Source: a virus
IMG/VR virus record: IMGVR_UViG_3300017917_000332
Span: 1-64,000 of that record
Reading direction: 5' to 3' (one strand)
Length of the DNA stretch: 64,000 bases
Part shown: positions 16,549 through 25,331 of the stretch, piece after piece
Numbering within the stretch: position 1 is the first letter of the stretch
Layout of the letters: every line of letters starts with the position of its first letter
Translations under genes and position numbers: made by a program
The notes under the pieces: generated by a model
Told to the model about the DNA's origin: nothing
The model's database searches: none
What the model saw: the letters and a program-made list of their open reading frames with translations, nothing else

Positions 16549-17166
16549 ATGGAACGCCAAATTAAACTTGACCTCACTGCTGATATTAACGAACTTAGAG
16601 AGTTCTATAATACCATTAAGACAGACTTTGCTGACAGAAAATGGATAGCAACTGAGCAAGCAAAGTATATTAAACGAGAAGCATACAATAACCCAAACAT
16701 TGATCTTTCAAAGATGCCAGGCGGTTGGGCATTAACAACATATCTCAAAGACGACAGCCAAATATGCGCACCTTGGAATGTTTTAACTAACGATTTTACC
16801 GACGGAAAGAAAAGAACCAACATGGTATTTGGTATTGCAGAACGTCTATTAGATAAAATACCTATGGCATATAGACTAGGAATCAGTGTTACCCCAGGCG
16901 GCAACTATATTGAATCACACGAAGATGACGCATGGCATATACATTTTCCAATTTATAGTCCGCCTAAAAGTTTCTTTACCTGGGACAATGAGAATAGAGA
17001 ACCAGTAGACTGGGAACATTACGAAGCTGACGGAACTTCATGGGCGTTAAACACTCAACTAATGCACAGTGTTAAGAATTTAGATACAGAAGATAGAGTA
17101 CACATGTTCTTTAGCGTCAAGCAAGAAGACATGCCAGCATTGTTACAAATTACAGGACAGATATGA
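16549..17166 (+). CDS. 2-oxoglutarate oxygenase-like protein, Asp/Asn hydroxylase type
   Basis: A 205-residue protein. NYIESHEDDAWH gives the metal HxD (His124, Asp126), followed by an HFPIY strand. NTQLMHSVKN gives the distal His173 and DRVHMFFSV the candidate 2-oxoglutarate Arg183. It is first in a four-gene rightward operon with an SDR, a twitch radical SAM and a CNYKC radical SAM, and overlaps the SDR by 4 bases. Such operon context suggests sequential modification of one substrate; this is inference. Confidence 0.7.
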   Translation: MERQIKLDLTADINELREFYNTIKTDFADRKWIATEQAKYIKREAYNNPNIDLSKMPGGWALTTYLKDDSQICAPWNVLTNDFTDGKKRTNMVFGIAERLLDKIPMAYRLGISVTPGGNYIESHEDDAWHIHFPIYSPPKSFFTWDNENREPVDWEHYEADGTSWALNTQLMHSVKNLDTEDRVHMFFSVKQEDMPALLQITGQI

Positions 17167-17762
17167 AGATACTAATAACAGGCCATACTACTGGCCTAGG
17201 AGAATTTCTTGCCGATCATTTCTCTAAAGATGGACACGTTATAATAGGTGTTAGTAGATCTACCGGGTTTGACCTAACTAAAGATGTTAGTAAAGTAGAG
17301 AGTCTAGCAAAAGACTGTGACCTAGTAGTTTTAAATTCAAATGCCGGCCAAATGGAACTACTAGAGCTGTTGGCATTAGAGAAAAAGTTAATAGTTATGG
17401 GAAGTATTGCAGGTCAATACGATCAACTTATTCAAAGTGAATACAGTAGCACCAAGAAAAAACTTGCCGAACGTTGTAAAAATCTAAGTTTAGATCCAAA
17501 AGTTAAACTACTTCACCTCACAATATCTATGTTAGAAGATGCTATAAGTACTGACAAAGGAATTACTTTTCTAGAAGTTTACCAAACTATTAACAGTTGG
17601 TTAGGTAATCCGTGTTATAATAACATAGATTACGAATTTAAACTAACGCCATTCACTTTAGAGCAAATTAAAACTAAGTTTGGCGCAACACAAGAAAGCA
17701 TCGATAGAATTACACAAAATGTCTGTGACCGAACAAAAGCACAAGTTTTACCAAATACTTGA
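17163..17762 (+). CDS. Short-chain dehydrogenase/reductase-like protein
   Basis: A 199-residue Rossmann-type protein. TGHTTGLG (6-13) is the NAD(P)-binding TGxxxGxG, NSNAG (58-62) corresponds to NNAG, and YSSTK (94-98) carries the catalytic Tyr and Lys, with Ser81 in GSIAG as the likely catalytic serine. It is shorter than the usual 250 residues; the C-terminal substrate lobe is reduced. It overlaps the next gene by 44 bases. Probably a reductase or dehydrogenase within the operon. Confidence 0.75.
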   Translation: MKILITGHTTGLGEFLADHFSKDGHVIIGVSRSTGFDLTKDVSKVESLAKDCDLVVLNSNAGQMELLELLALEKKLIVMGSIAGQYDQLIQSEYSSTKKKLAERCKNLSLDPKVKLLHLTISMLEDAISTDKGITFLEVYQTINSWLGNPCYNNIDYEFKLTPFTLEQIKTKFGATQESIDRITQNVCDRTKAQVLPNT

Positions 17763-19110
17763 AGAGAAAACTGGTAGCAAAACATTCTGTATCCTTCCTT
17801 GGATACACTTTGCAACACGACCAAACGGCGATATGCGACTCTGCTGTTCTGCCAACGCTAGTGGTGCCGGTCACGATCACACTATTGGACTAGTAAAAAA
17901 CGAATCGGGTGTCCCTGCAAACTTTGGTAATAGTAAACCTTTAGAAGCCTGGAACAATCAATACATGCGAGATGTCCGTCTAACTATGTTAGAGGGAAAA
18001 ATTCCAGCTAGTTGTAGCAAGTGTATCGGTGAAGAAGACAAAGGGGTAATTAGTAAACGCCTTTGGGAAACCTATACTTGGATGGAAGATGGTATTGACA
18101 TTGAAGAACTAGTTAAACAGACTAAAGAAGACGGCACTGTTCCTGACAAATTAACATACTTGGACCTTAGACTAGGGCACACTTGCAACCTTAAATGCGT
18201 AATGTGTAGTCCGCACGACAGTAGTCGATGGGTTCAAGATCACGAAAAGCTCTTAAAGAAGACTACTATCCCTATTATAGCAGAGCAAATGGACTGGGAT
18301 AGCAAAACGTTTAATAATACATGGTACGAAAACCCAGATTTCTGGGAACAAATTAATGCTCAGATTCCAAATCTAAAACAAGTTTATTTTGCAGGTGGCG
18401 AACCTTTGATGATCAAAGAACATAAAAAGTTCTTACAAGAAATTATTAGACAAGGTTATGCTGACAAGATCCTTATAAGATACAACAGTAATGCGTTATT
18501 ACTAGATGACGAAACTATCGACTTGTGGAAATCTTTTTCTAAAGTTAAATTTGCTGTTAGTTTAGATGCGGCTGACCAACGCAACTGGTATATTAGATAT
18601 CCTAGTGACTGGGACACTATTGTAAAGAATCTTCATAAGTTAGATAACACACCTAGCAACATACAAGTAAGTATTGCTACCGCTATACAGATTCTAAACA
18701 TTAAACACCTTCCAGACTTTGCTCGTTGGAAGATAACACAGAACTTTAAGAAGATTAACTTTGAAAATGTTACAGGCGGTATCGAAGCCGGCGGTGGCAT
18801 TTTTAATATGCACCTTTTGTACTTGCCAACATTCCTAAGTATTCGTTGTTTGCCTCAAGCAGATAAAGCAGAGGTTAGGAAGATATTTGGAGAATTTGCA
18901 AACTGGTTGCAGGTTAACTACAGACAAGATAAAGATTTTTGGAAAGATAATCCCTACGGTTGGAAACGTTGGCAGGCTATACTAGACTTTATGGACTCTG
19001 AAGATCACACTAACCAGTTGCCTGCGTTTAAAGAATACATAGAAAATCTAGACAGCATTCGAGGTACAGATTTTAAATCTATCTTTCCAGAACTAGCGCA
19101 TCTATTATGA
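17719..19110 (+). CDS. Twitch-domain radical SAM protein
   Basis: A 463-residue protein with the TFCILPWIHFATRPNGD block at 22-38, a CC pair at 42-43, CSKC near 99, the radical SAM triad CNLKCVMC (Cys156, 160, 163), a GGEP motif in FAGGEPL, and the end SIFPELAHLL. The frame opens at 17680, but MSVTEQK at 17719 is the likely start because it precedes the conserved block at a normal distance. Related to the tandem triplet at 828-4568. It ends overlapping the next radical SAM gene by 4 bases, so two radical SAM enzymes are likely coexpressed. Confidence 0.85.
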   Translation: MSVTEQKHKFYQILEEKTGSKTFCILPWIHFATRPNGDMRLCCSANASGAGHDHTIGLVKNESGVPANFGNSKPLEAWNNQYMRDVRLTMLEGKIPASCSKCIGEEDKGVISKRLWETYTWMEDGIDIEELVKQTKEDGTVPDKLTYLDLRLGHTCNLKCVMCSPHDSSRWVQDHEKLLKKTTIPIIAEQMDWDSKTFNNTWYENPDFWEQINAQIPNLKQVYFAGGEPLMIKEHKKFLQEIIRQGYADKILIRYNSNALLLDDETIDLWKSFSKVKFAVSLDAADQRNWYIRYPSDWDTIVKNLHKLDNTPSNIQVSIATAIQILNIKHLPDFARWKITQNFKKINFENVTGGIEAGGGIFNMHLLYLPTFLSIRCLPQADKAEVRKIFGEFANWLQVNYRQDKDFWKDNPYGWKRWQAILDFMDSEDHTNQLPAFKEYIENLDSIRGTDFKSIFPELAHLL

Positions 19111-20123
19111 ACGTTGTAAAAGTTCTTCAAAAATGGCCTAACGACACGTTACGCATCGAAATGATGATCGGTAACACTTGTAATTACAAGTGTTGGTACT
19201 GCTTTCCCGGTAGTAACGAAGGCACACATCGCTGGCCAGACTTTGAAAGATTTAAAACCAATACACATCATTTGCTGAAGTATTACCAAGAACAGCTAGG
19301 AAAAAATAAGTTTGAAATACATTTCATCGGCGGCGAACCAACGCTGTGGCCTGAACTCGGCGAGTATGTAAAGTATCTCAAAGAGAATTTTAATGTGGTA
19401 ACTTCTATGAGTACTAACGGATCAAGAACGATTCGTTGGTGGAAAGAATACGGAAAGTACTTTGATAAAGTAGTTATAAGCTGTCATTACGAAGCAATTG
19501 ATGTACAGCATGTATGCGATGTTGGAGATATTTTATACGATCAAAAAGTTATTGTCGGCGGATTAGTATTAATGGATCCTAACAACTGGGACAAGTGTTG
19601 GGAAGTCATGAAAGGTGTCTGTAAAAGTAAAAGGAGTTGGGGTGTTGACCTTCAAGAACTTTACGTACAAGGCCAAAAGATTGAATATACCCCTGAACAA
19701 ATAAAACTCTTAAGAAAGCATCGCTTTAGACAAATAAACATTTTTCACTTTTTTAAAAATAACAAACACACTCTACAAAGAGTGAAAGTTGAATTTGAAA
19801 ACGGTAAAACTCAACGAGTAAAAAGCAACGAGATTATTCTAAACAAGTGGAATAAGTTTAAAGGTTGGGACTGTAATCTTGGCATTGACAGTATTTTTAT
19901 CAGTAAAGAAGGATACGTTACAGGTGCCTGCGGTGAAAAACTTTACAACCTTGACTTTAAATATAATATTATGGATCAAGACTTTCCACAAAAGTTCAAT
20001 CCATCAATTACCACAACTACCTGTTATCAAGAAAATTGCTGGTGTCAACCAGAGTCTAACTTAACTAAGAGTCAAGAAAATCCTGTTTACACTAAAAAGA
20101 TTATTCCGATACTACCTGTTTAG
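19107..20123 (+). CDS. Radical SAM protein (CNYKCWYC)
   Basis: A 338-residue protein with the triad CNYKCWYC (Cys25, 29, 32) and GGEP at 75-78. It has a C-terminal Cys region with DCNLGIDSIFISKEGYVTGAC and CYQENCWCQ, resembling an auxiliary cluster domain. It is similar to 20101-20994 and 26289-27281 in layout (xxxRWPxxDxIxxEW-N start, WxCNxGxxS near the C-terminus). Its 3' end overlaps the convergent gene by 23 bases. The substrate is unknown. Confidence 0.85.
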   Translation: MNVVKVLQKWPNDTLRIEMMIGNTCNYKCWYCFPGSNEGTHRWPDFERFKTNTHHLLKYYQEQLGKNKFEIHFIGGEPTLWPELGEYVKYLKENFNVVTSMSTNGSRTIRWWKEYGKYFDKVVISCHYEAIDVQHVCDVGDILYDQKVIVGGLVLMDPNNWDKCWEVMKGVCKSKRSWGVDLQELYVQGQKIEYTPEQIKLLRKHRFRQINIFHFFKNNKHTLQRVKVEFENGKTQRVKSNEIILNKWNKFKGWDCNLGIDSIFISKEGYVTGACGEKLYNLDFKYNIMDQDFPQKFNPSITTTTCYQENCWCQPESNLTKSQENPVYTKKIIPILPV

Positions 20124-20994
20124 TAATAGGAATATCTGCGGCACACGTACACCAGTCTCTAGTACATATAACTGGATCGCTAGGAGCAACAAAGCTATCT
20201 TCATAAATGTTGCCTAGGCTACCACCAACTCTACAAGTTGCTCGATGTACTTCCCCATCCCAATTGATCATGAGGCTTTCGAGACCGGCGTTACATGTCC
20301 AGTCTTTATACTTGTTTAGATGTAACTTAATCACATCGTTAGCATGTATTACTTGTTCGTTATCAATTACACAGTTACCTTGAACTGTAGCATCTTGTTC
20401 TTTAATCCATGCTAGGTCATCTGGGTGATAACGCATGTCGTCAAACAGATTATGATCGCCTTCTGTCCATCGAATTCGTCTTACGGTACACGGAATACTG
20501 TCATGTATCAATAGTCCCCTAACAAACTTAACTTGATGCATGTAGTCATGATGCGACATAATCTGACCAATGAGTTTTTTATTAGATTTTTCTGCTAACT
20601 GTTGTAATGTTTTAACTACTCTTCGCCACTCGAATTCAAAATGTATGCTAAACACATACTGTTCTACTGGTAATGATTGATAAAACTCAAACGGTAAAGT
20701 GCCGTTAGTTGTTACACTGATCCAACTAACACCTTTATACTTTGCATACTTTACTAGTTCGTAAAACTTAGGGTGTACACAGGGTTCGCCGCCTGTGAAA
20801 CTTAGGCGAACGGGTTTATTTAAAGACACTAGTTTATCTATAGCAGACTTTAACACTTCTATATCAGTGTGCGGACTAGAATTGTCATGTATCGAACTTG
20901 GACAATAGCTACAATCGTAATTGCAACGTTTGCCTAAGTTCCATTCAACCTTAATGCTATCTTGATGAGGCCAACGACTAGTTACCTTAAACAT
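20101..20994 (-). CDS. Radical SAM protein (CNYDCSYC)
   Basis: A 297-residue protein with the triad CNYDCSYC (Cys24, 28, 31) and FTGGEPCVHP near 86. The C-terminus has WTCNAGLESLMINWDGEVHRATC and CTRDWCTC, a compact auxiliary Cys set. It is a paralogue of the gene it converges with (19107-20123). It follows a twitch radical SAM gene, overlapping it by 8 bases. Probably part of a QueC-like / twitch rSAM / rSAM leftward operon. Confidence 0.85.
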   Translation of the reverse strand: MFKVTSRWPHQDSIKVEWNLGKRCNYDCSYCPSSIHDNSSPHTDIEVLKSAIDKLVSLNKPVRLSFTGGEPCVHPKFYELVKYAKYKGVSWISVTTNGTLPFEFYQSLPVEQYVFSIHFEFEWRRVVKTLQQLAEKSNKKLIGQIMSHHDYMHQVKFVRGLLIHDSIPCTVRRIRWTEGDHNLFDDMRYHPDDLAWIKEQDATVQGNCVIDNEQVIHANDVIKLHLNKYKDWTCNAGLESLMINWDGEVHRATCRVGGSLGNIYEDSFVAPSDPVICTRDWCTCAADIPITKQVVSE

Positions 20995-22327
20995 AAGGTT
21001 TAAACTCCGGAACTGCTTGAAGAAGATCTTGATTTCTAGTTTTATCTAATCTTCGATTAAATTCTAAAAAGTCATTCCATAGATGACTTTGATCTTTAGC
21101 ACGTAGATAGTTAATGTTATCTTTTATCTGTTGCTGTGTGATTTTTTCTAGTATAGGATACTTCTCGACGTTGCTAAAAGTAAACACACGACTTGCTATT
21201 GCTTCGAGCCTAGATATTGCTAGTTCTTTTAGATCTTGTGGCAAGACTTGTGCTGACAATACATTAGGATAACTAACTCTATGGCTATAAAAGACAATGT
21301 TTAAGTGATTGATGAAATAATCAATACATTCCGCTGCCTGTAATATATTACCCGCTTGGGCTGTGAATGCCCCGACAACTCTACTAACATTTGGTATCGT
21401 TTGTATTTCTCTAATGTTAGCCTCCACTTGAGAAAAGTTACCGTTACCACGAATGTAATTATAAACATCGTGAATGCCGTCAATGCTAACATTAACGGCA
21501 ACTGACTTAAAATAAGGCCAATAGTCATGAATTGTTCTTCCTTTGCTTATACCTAGTGTTGTTCCATTGGTTGCATACTTGATTTCAATACTCTTTCCAT
21601 AAGGTTTAAGCATATCTAAAATCTTATAGTGATGAGGATCCATTAACGGCTCACCGCCCGCAAATTCTACACGCCTAAAATGTGGAAGTAACTTTTCAAA
21701 ACTAGCCCACCATTTATCTGTATCATCAAATGGTCCAATATATTGTCCAGGCTTCTGAACTAATTTTCCAATAGTTGGCACTAGATAGTTGTTTTCTTTT
21801 TCGTAAAAGGGTTTTACTTCGTCCCAGTCTTGCCAGCTAGTGCTGTCTAAAGGATTGCACATTCTGCATTTTAGATTGCAGAGGTTATTAATTTTAATTT
21901 CCATTGTAGGAAATTCAAAAGGCAATGTATAGTTGTCAGTTAACTGATCAAGTGCTGTTGGATATAAGTTTATTCTAGCTTCGGGTATGACGCCGTTGAT
22001 GTGTCGTTGTCTTAGACTTTCAACGCCCTGATCTTCTAGATCAAAACAAGGCTTACATACATCAGGACGCCCTCCGTTTAAGACTTGTCGTCTAACTTCT
22101 TGCATCTTAGAATTGTTCCATACCTCTTCTAAGCTATTTTCTTGTATCCAGCCAATAGGTTGACTGCGGCAACATATTTTAATTGCACCGTCTTCTCGTG
22201 TTGCCAGTCCTGTAAAAGGATGCATACAGAATGTCTTACTTTGATTGTTCAATTGCCCACTCTCGTTCTTTACACCAAAAACATTTCCCGCACGTTGGCA
22301 CAAACTGTCCCGGTGTGTAGGTCTCAT
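20987..22327 (-). CDS. Twitch-domain radical SAM protein
   Basis: A radical SAM protein of up to 446 residues with KTFCMHPFTGLATREDG, a CC pair at 52-53, CKPC near 91, the triad CNLKCRMC (Cys150, 154, 157), a GGEP motif and a C-terminal LLQAVPEFKPYV. The only ATG before the conserved block is at 22327, which overlaps the QueC-like gene by 92 bases. A TTG at 22252, just before LNNQSKTFC, would give a more typical length and a shorter overlap, so the start is uncertain. Confidence 0.8.
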   Translation of the reverse strand: MRPTHRDSLCQRAGNVFGVKNESGQLNNQSKTFCMHPFTGLATREDGAIKICCRSQPIGWIQENSLEEVWNNSKMQEVRRQVLNGGRPDVCKPCFDLEDQGVESLRQRHINGVIPEARINLYPTALDQLTDNYTLPFEFPTMEIKINNLCNLKCRMCNPLDSTSWQDWDEVKPFYEKENNYLVPTIGKLVQKPGQYIGPFDDTDKWWASFEKLLPHFRRVEFAGGEPLMDPHHYKILDMLKPYGKSIEIKYATNGTTLGISKGRTIHDYWPYFKSVAVNVSIDGIHDVYNYIRGNGNFSQVEANIREIQTIPNVSRVVGAFTAQAGNILQAAECIDYFINHLNIVFYSHRVSYPNVLSAQVLPQDLKELAISRLEAIASRVFTFSNVEKYPILEKITQQQIKDNINYLRAKDQSHLWNDFLEFNRRLDKTRNQDLLQAVPEFKPYV

Positions 22328-22952
22328 AAGTTATGTTTGGAAATTCGCCTTCACAACTTCTGGTTAAGTTTAACAACTTTTCAAGACCTAATTCTTTATA
22401 TTTTAACACAATCCAACTCTTATCTACAAACCTAAAAGGATGACAAGCTAACTTGCCCAAATGAATCATTTTTTCTAAATGCCTGTTATCATTAGTTGGA
22501 TCGATATTTCTTGCTTCTGGACCGCCTTCGACATTTTTAGGATTTCGAGTAACTCCGTTAAAGTATGCATCGACGTCGTAGGTAATGCATACGTATTCTG
22601 CAAAAGATCTTAATTCTAAAGTATCACCGCTAACAGTTTTACCATACTCATCTGTTATCATTGTACCATAGGCGTGTTCCATTTCTGGAGGTATAAAATT
22701 AGTATGTAACTCAAAGTTTATATGAACAAACTCTTGTCTTAACCAATTATAAACATTTTTAAAATCTTGTTGTTGCCAAGGTTTAGTTTTCCAGCACCGT
22801 ATGTTATTAATAATGTGTACGGTAAACGGCTCAACACTATTATCTTTAACTGTTTGGCATACCATATAAGCCAACAAGGCACTGTCAGCACCGCCGCTAA
22901 CGGCAATAGCAACGCTTCTCCAATCTTTGCTAAACGGTATTTCAACTTTCAT
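22236..22952 (-). CDS. QueC-like PP-loop ATP pyrophosphatase
   Basis: A 238-residue protein with the PP-loop SGGADS (19-24) that binds ATP pyrophosphate. At the C-terminus CGKCFWC (Cys221, 224, 227) with an earlier SCEGE block resembles the zinc site of QueC, the 7-cyano-7-deazaguanine synthase. QueC relatives occur in deazaguanine pathways and in other amide or nitrile chemistry, so this may not make preQ0. The GTG at 22970 is also open, but the ATG at 22952 follows a late box by 5 bases. It leads the leftward operon to 20101. Confidence 0.7.
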   Translation of the reverse strand: MKVEIPFSKDWRSVAIAVSGGADSALLAYMVCQTVKDNSVEPFTVHIINNIRCWKTKPWQQQDFKNVYNWLRQEFVHINFELHTNFIPPEMEHAYGTMITDEYGKTVSGDTLELRSFAEYVCITYDVDAYFNGVTRNPKNVEGGPEARNIDPTNDNRHLEKMIHLGKLACHPFRFVDKSWIVLKYKELGLEKLLNLTRSCEGEFPNITYETYTPGQFVPTCGKCFWCKEREWAIEQSK

Positions 22953-22957
22953 AAGTA
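22950..22957 (+). promoter_or_regulatory. Late promoter box CATAAGTA
   Basis: CATAAGTA is followed by TAATT and the ATG at 22963. Its first three bases are the complement of the start codon of the divergent gene. Confidence 0.5.
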
Positions 22958-22965
22958 TAATTATG
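22958..22965 (-). promoter_or_regulatory. Possible late promoter box CATAATTA
   Basis: On the minus strand CATAATTA is followed by TACTT and the ATG at 22952. It overlaps the start codon of the divergent gene at 22963, so the two boxes are interlocked. Confidence 0.4.
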
Positions 22966-23640
22966 CTCACAAAACTTCCACAGAAATTTTCTATAGACCC
23001 AATAGTTGATCAAGTTAACAACTTATCTTTTGAAAAAAGATTGGATCTTAATCGTCCAACTGGTAAGTTTTTTAACGACCCTTGGGAAACATTGTCAGAA
23101 TTTCAAAACACTCCAATTGGCGAAGTTTTAAATACAGTTGGATCAATTGGGCAAGCAAGACTTTTAAAGTTAGAATCTGCTGAAAGTTATACTGCTCATG
23201 CTGACCCCGACGATAGAATACATCTTGCTATTGTTACTAATCCGTATAGTTTTTTAGTTGACATAACCGATAATCATCTACATCATTTGCCAGCTGACGG
23301 TCAGCTTTGGTATATGGATACTGGGAAGATTCATGTTGCGGCAAACTGGGGAGCCACTACACGAATACACTTAAACATTAGGGTATTATTACCTAAACTA
23401 GATAGATCTAAAGAAGTTCTACAGATTAAAGTGCTTAGTGGCGGTTTTGATTGGAAACAAGCATCTTACTTGCCAATTATGAAACTAGTTAATAAAGATG
23501 TAAAGTCTGGAAACATTACTGGATTTGAGTCAAGCAACGAAAAAGAACTTTTCTTAAACATAAACGACAAGTCTGAGATTATTAAGATGCTAGAGAATAT
23601 AAAGCAACACGGTATAGATATAATTACCAATACTTTATAG
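22963..23640 (+). CDS. Aspartyl/asparaginyl beta-hydroxylase-like oxygenase
   Basis: A 225-residue protein. YTAHADPDDRIH gives the metal HxD (His79, Asp81), TGKIHVAANWG the distal His124, and TTRIHLNIRV the 2-oxoglutarate Arg134. The arrangement fits the AspH domain well. The frame opens at 22927, but MLTKLPQKF at 22963 is chosen for its late box and because it avoids overlapping the divergent gene. It is a single-gene unit, and its 3' end overlaps the convergent SPASM gene by 17 bases. Confidence 0.75.
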   Translation: MLTKLPQKFSIDPIVDQVNNLSFEKRLDLNRPTGKFFNDPWETLSEFQNTPIGEVLNTVGSIGQARLLKLESAESYTAHADPDDRIHLAIVTNPYSFLVDITDNHLHHLPADGQLWYMDTGKIHVAANWGATTRIHLNIRVLLPKLDRSKEVLQIKVLSGGFDWKQASYLPIMKLVNKDVKSGNITGFESSNEKELFLNINDKSEIIKMLENIKQHGIDIITNTL

Positions 23641-24730
23641 GATCTTCTTTCTTAACAGTTCCCTCAACTAATTGTTTAAGATTAGTTGAACAACTCTTAA
23701 CACATACTAATTTCTTATCAGTTGTAAAGTGCTTGGGCAAGGTTTCATTCCAATTTGAGTCTAACAATACTTGTATAATGTTAGAACCATGCAATGATGG
23801 AATACCAATATCTTGTTTGATATCTTCTCCGGATATGCGCAATCTTTCTCTGATAATAAAGTCTGCGCCAGTAGTTGGTAAATGCTCTGCTGTCATTAAA
23901 CTACCAACGAAACAACATGGCCATACTTCTCCAAGCGCATTTACAAATAAATCTTTTCCTGTTGCACACTTGGCATCGATAATAGAATCATCAATCATCT
24001 TTTTGTAGACTTCTTTATCAACTAGTCTAACAAAATTTGGTTGCATTACTTTTTCGCCAAACTCAGGAAGTGTTGGACTTTGAATGTAGTATTCAATGTT
24101 TCCTTGCTTATCTTTAACGGGATAATTTTCTAATCCGTAAAATCTTTGTGTTGGTTTTAAAGCAACTTCGTCAAAGCCTAGACCTAATAGAAAGTCTTTT
24201 AGCTCGTGGACTCTAGCTTCATTATGCTTAAAAATAATAGTATCGGACTTTGCTCGGCCACCGGCTGCAATATATGTCTTTGCATTTTCAATAACCTTAG
24301 ACCAACTAGTGTTTCTTCTGTAGATTTCGTGTTCACCTTCAAACCCGTCAATGGCAAAAATAACATGACCTCTATTGCCAAGGACCTTAGCAAGACTTGT
24401 CCACCAGTCTTTGTTTCTTAGACTGCCGTTAGTGTGTATGTCAAGTCTACAGGTTTCTTTTGTGTTCTCTACAAGGTACTGAAAAATTTCTAAACAATCT
24501 CTAGCAAGTAGGGGATCTCCGTTATTGCCGCAGGCATAAAAGTGATCCAACTGCATTAGAAACTCTCTAGGAAACCACTGTTTAAATTCTTCTAACGAAA
24601 TTTCTACGTTTCTAATATGACTTCTTTCTGCACCACCAAATACGTTTCTTGGACACATAGGACACGCGGCTTGGCACTTATCAGTCAGCTCGATATGTAC
24701 TGATTTAATGTTATAAGGATATACTTGCAT
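23624..24730 (-). CDS. Radical SAM/SPASM-type protein (CQAACPMC)
   Basis: A 368-residue protein with the triad CQAACPMC (Cys19, 23, 26) followed by PRNVFGG. A C-terminal SPASM-like region has CATGKDLFVNALGEVWPCC and a late CVKSCS. I chose the ATG at 24730, which aligns with the start of its paralogue at 25318-26310; an ATG four codons earlier (24742) is also possible. It overlaps the methyltransferase gene upstream. It is last of a four-gene leftward operon (27281-23624) with three radical SAM proteins and one methyltransferase. Confidence 0.85.
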   Translation of the reverse strand: MQVYPYNIKSVHIELTDKCQAACPMCPRNVFGGAERSHIRNVEISLEEFKQWFPREFLMQLDHFYACGNNGDPLLARDCLEIFQYLVENTKETCRLDIHTNGSLRNKDWWTSLAKVLGNRGHVIFAIDGFEGEHEIYRRNTSWSKVIENAKTYIAAGGRAKSDTIIFKHNEARVHELKDFLLGLGFDEVALKPTQRFYGLENYPVKDKQGNIEYYIQSPTLPEFGEKVMQPNFVRLVDKEVYKKMIDDSIIDAKCATGKDLFVNALGEVWPCCFVGSLMTAEHLPTTGADFIIRERLRISGEDIKQDIGIPSLHGSNIIQVLLDSNWNETLPKHFTTDKKLVCVKSCSTNLKQLVEGTVKKEDPIKYW

Positions 24731-25331
24731 CGCGTTTTCCAATAATCATAAATCTTTTATATAAGGGTAACTCTAGTTCGCCGGCCCAGATAACATTTAA
24801 ACGACTTTGATCTTTAAACTGTTCTAAAGATTCAGCTATCCTTACGTGTTCTGGTATTTGATAGTTGTTAGACTGCAACACAATCAAACTATCTAAAGGT
24901 AATTTAGATAGCCACTTATCGTATTGCTCTTGTGTAATGTGTTCAAAGCTAGTGTTGATAATAATGTCAGCGCGACTATTGTATTCGCACATATCAGCAG
25001 TTACAGCACGAAACCGTCCTGTTTGTAGTTCTAGCTGATTCATTGTGTTGGCAATCTCTTCGCAGGTTGGGTCTATGTCAATACTGGTTATTCTTTCAAT
25101 AAACATAGTGCTTTGAAACATCAAACTTGCTAGAGTGCCTACCCAACCTCCGTGAATGTCTATAGTTGGCCAATCTTTATGATGATATCGTTGCTTCTGT
25201 AGCTCATCAATAAGCCATTCTTTACTACGTATCTGTCCCTTCCAGAATGCGTCCATAGTACGCATAGGATCTTTGCTGTTTCTAATAGCTAACATCCAGT
25301 AATGGATGTGATCGAGGTCAAGCTCTATCAA
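24711..25331 (-). CDS. Class I SAM-dependent methyltransferase-like protein
   Basis: A 206-residue protein. IDIHGGWVGTLASLMF matches motif I of Rossmann methyltransferases, ITSIDIDPTCEEIA carries the acidic residue that binds SAM ribose, RAVTADMCEY the adenine-contact Asp, and ADIIINTSFEHI the motif IV region (NTSFEH in place of N/D-PPY). It is embedded between two SPASM-type radical SAM genes and overlaps both, so it probably acts on the same substrate. Target unknown. Confidence 0.7.
   Translation of the reverse strand: MIELDLDHIHYWMLAIRNSKDPMRTMDAFWKGQIRSKEWLIDELQKQRYHHKDWPTIDIHGGWVGTLASLMFQSTMFIERITSIDIDPTCEEIANTMNQLELQTGRFRAVTADMCEYNSRADIIINTSFEHITQEQYDKWLSKLPLDSLIVLQSNNYQIPEHVRIAESLEQFKDQSRLNVIWAGELELPLYKRFMIIGKRDASISL

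Noticed and set aside
19879-20064. Short frame inside the CNYKC radical SAM gene
   Set aside because: It overlaps the auxiliary-cluster region of a clear gene and shows no protein-like features.
19107-20994. Calling one of the short radical SAM proteins QueE
   Set aside because: Both carry the plain CX3CX2C triad plus a C-terminal Cys region and are longer than QueE; nothing specific supports that reaction.
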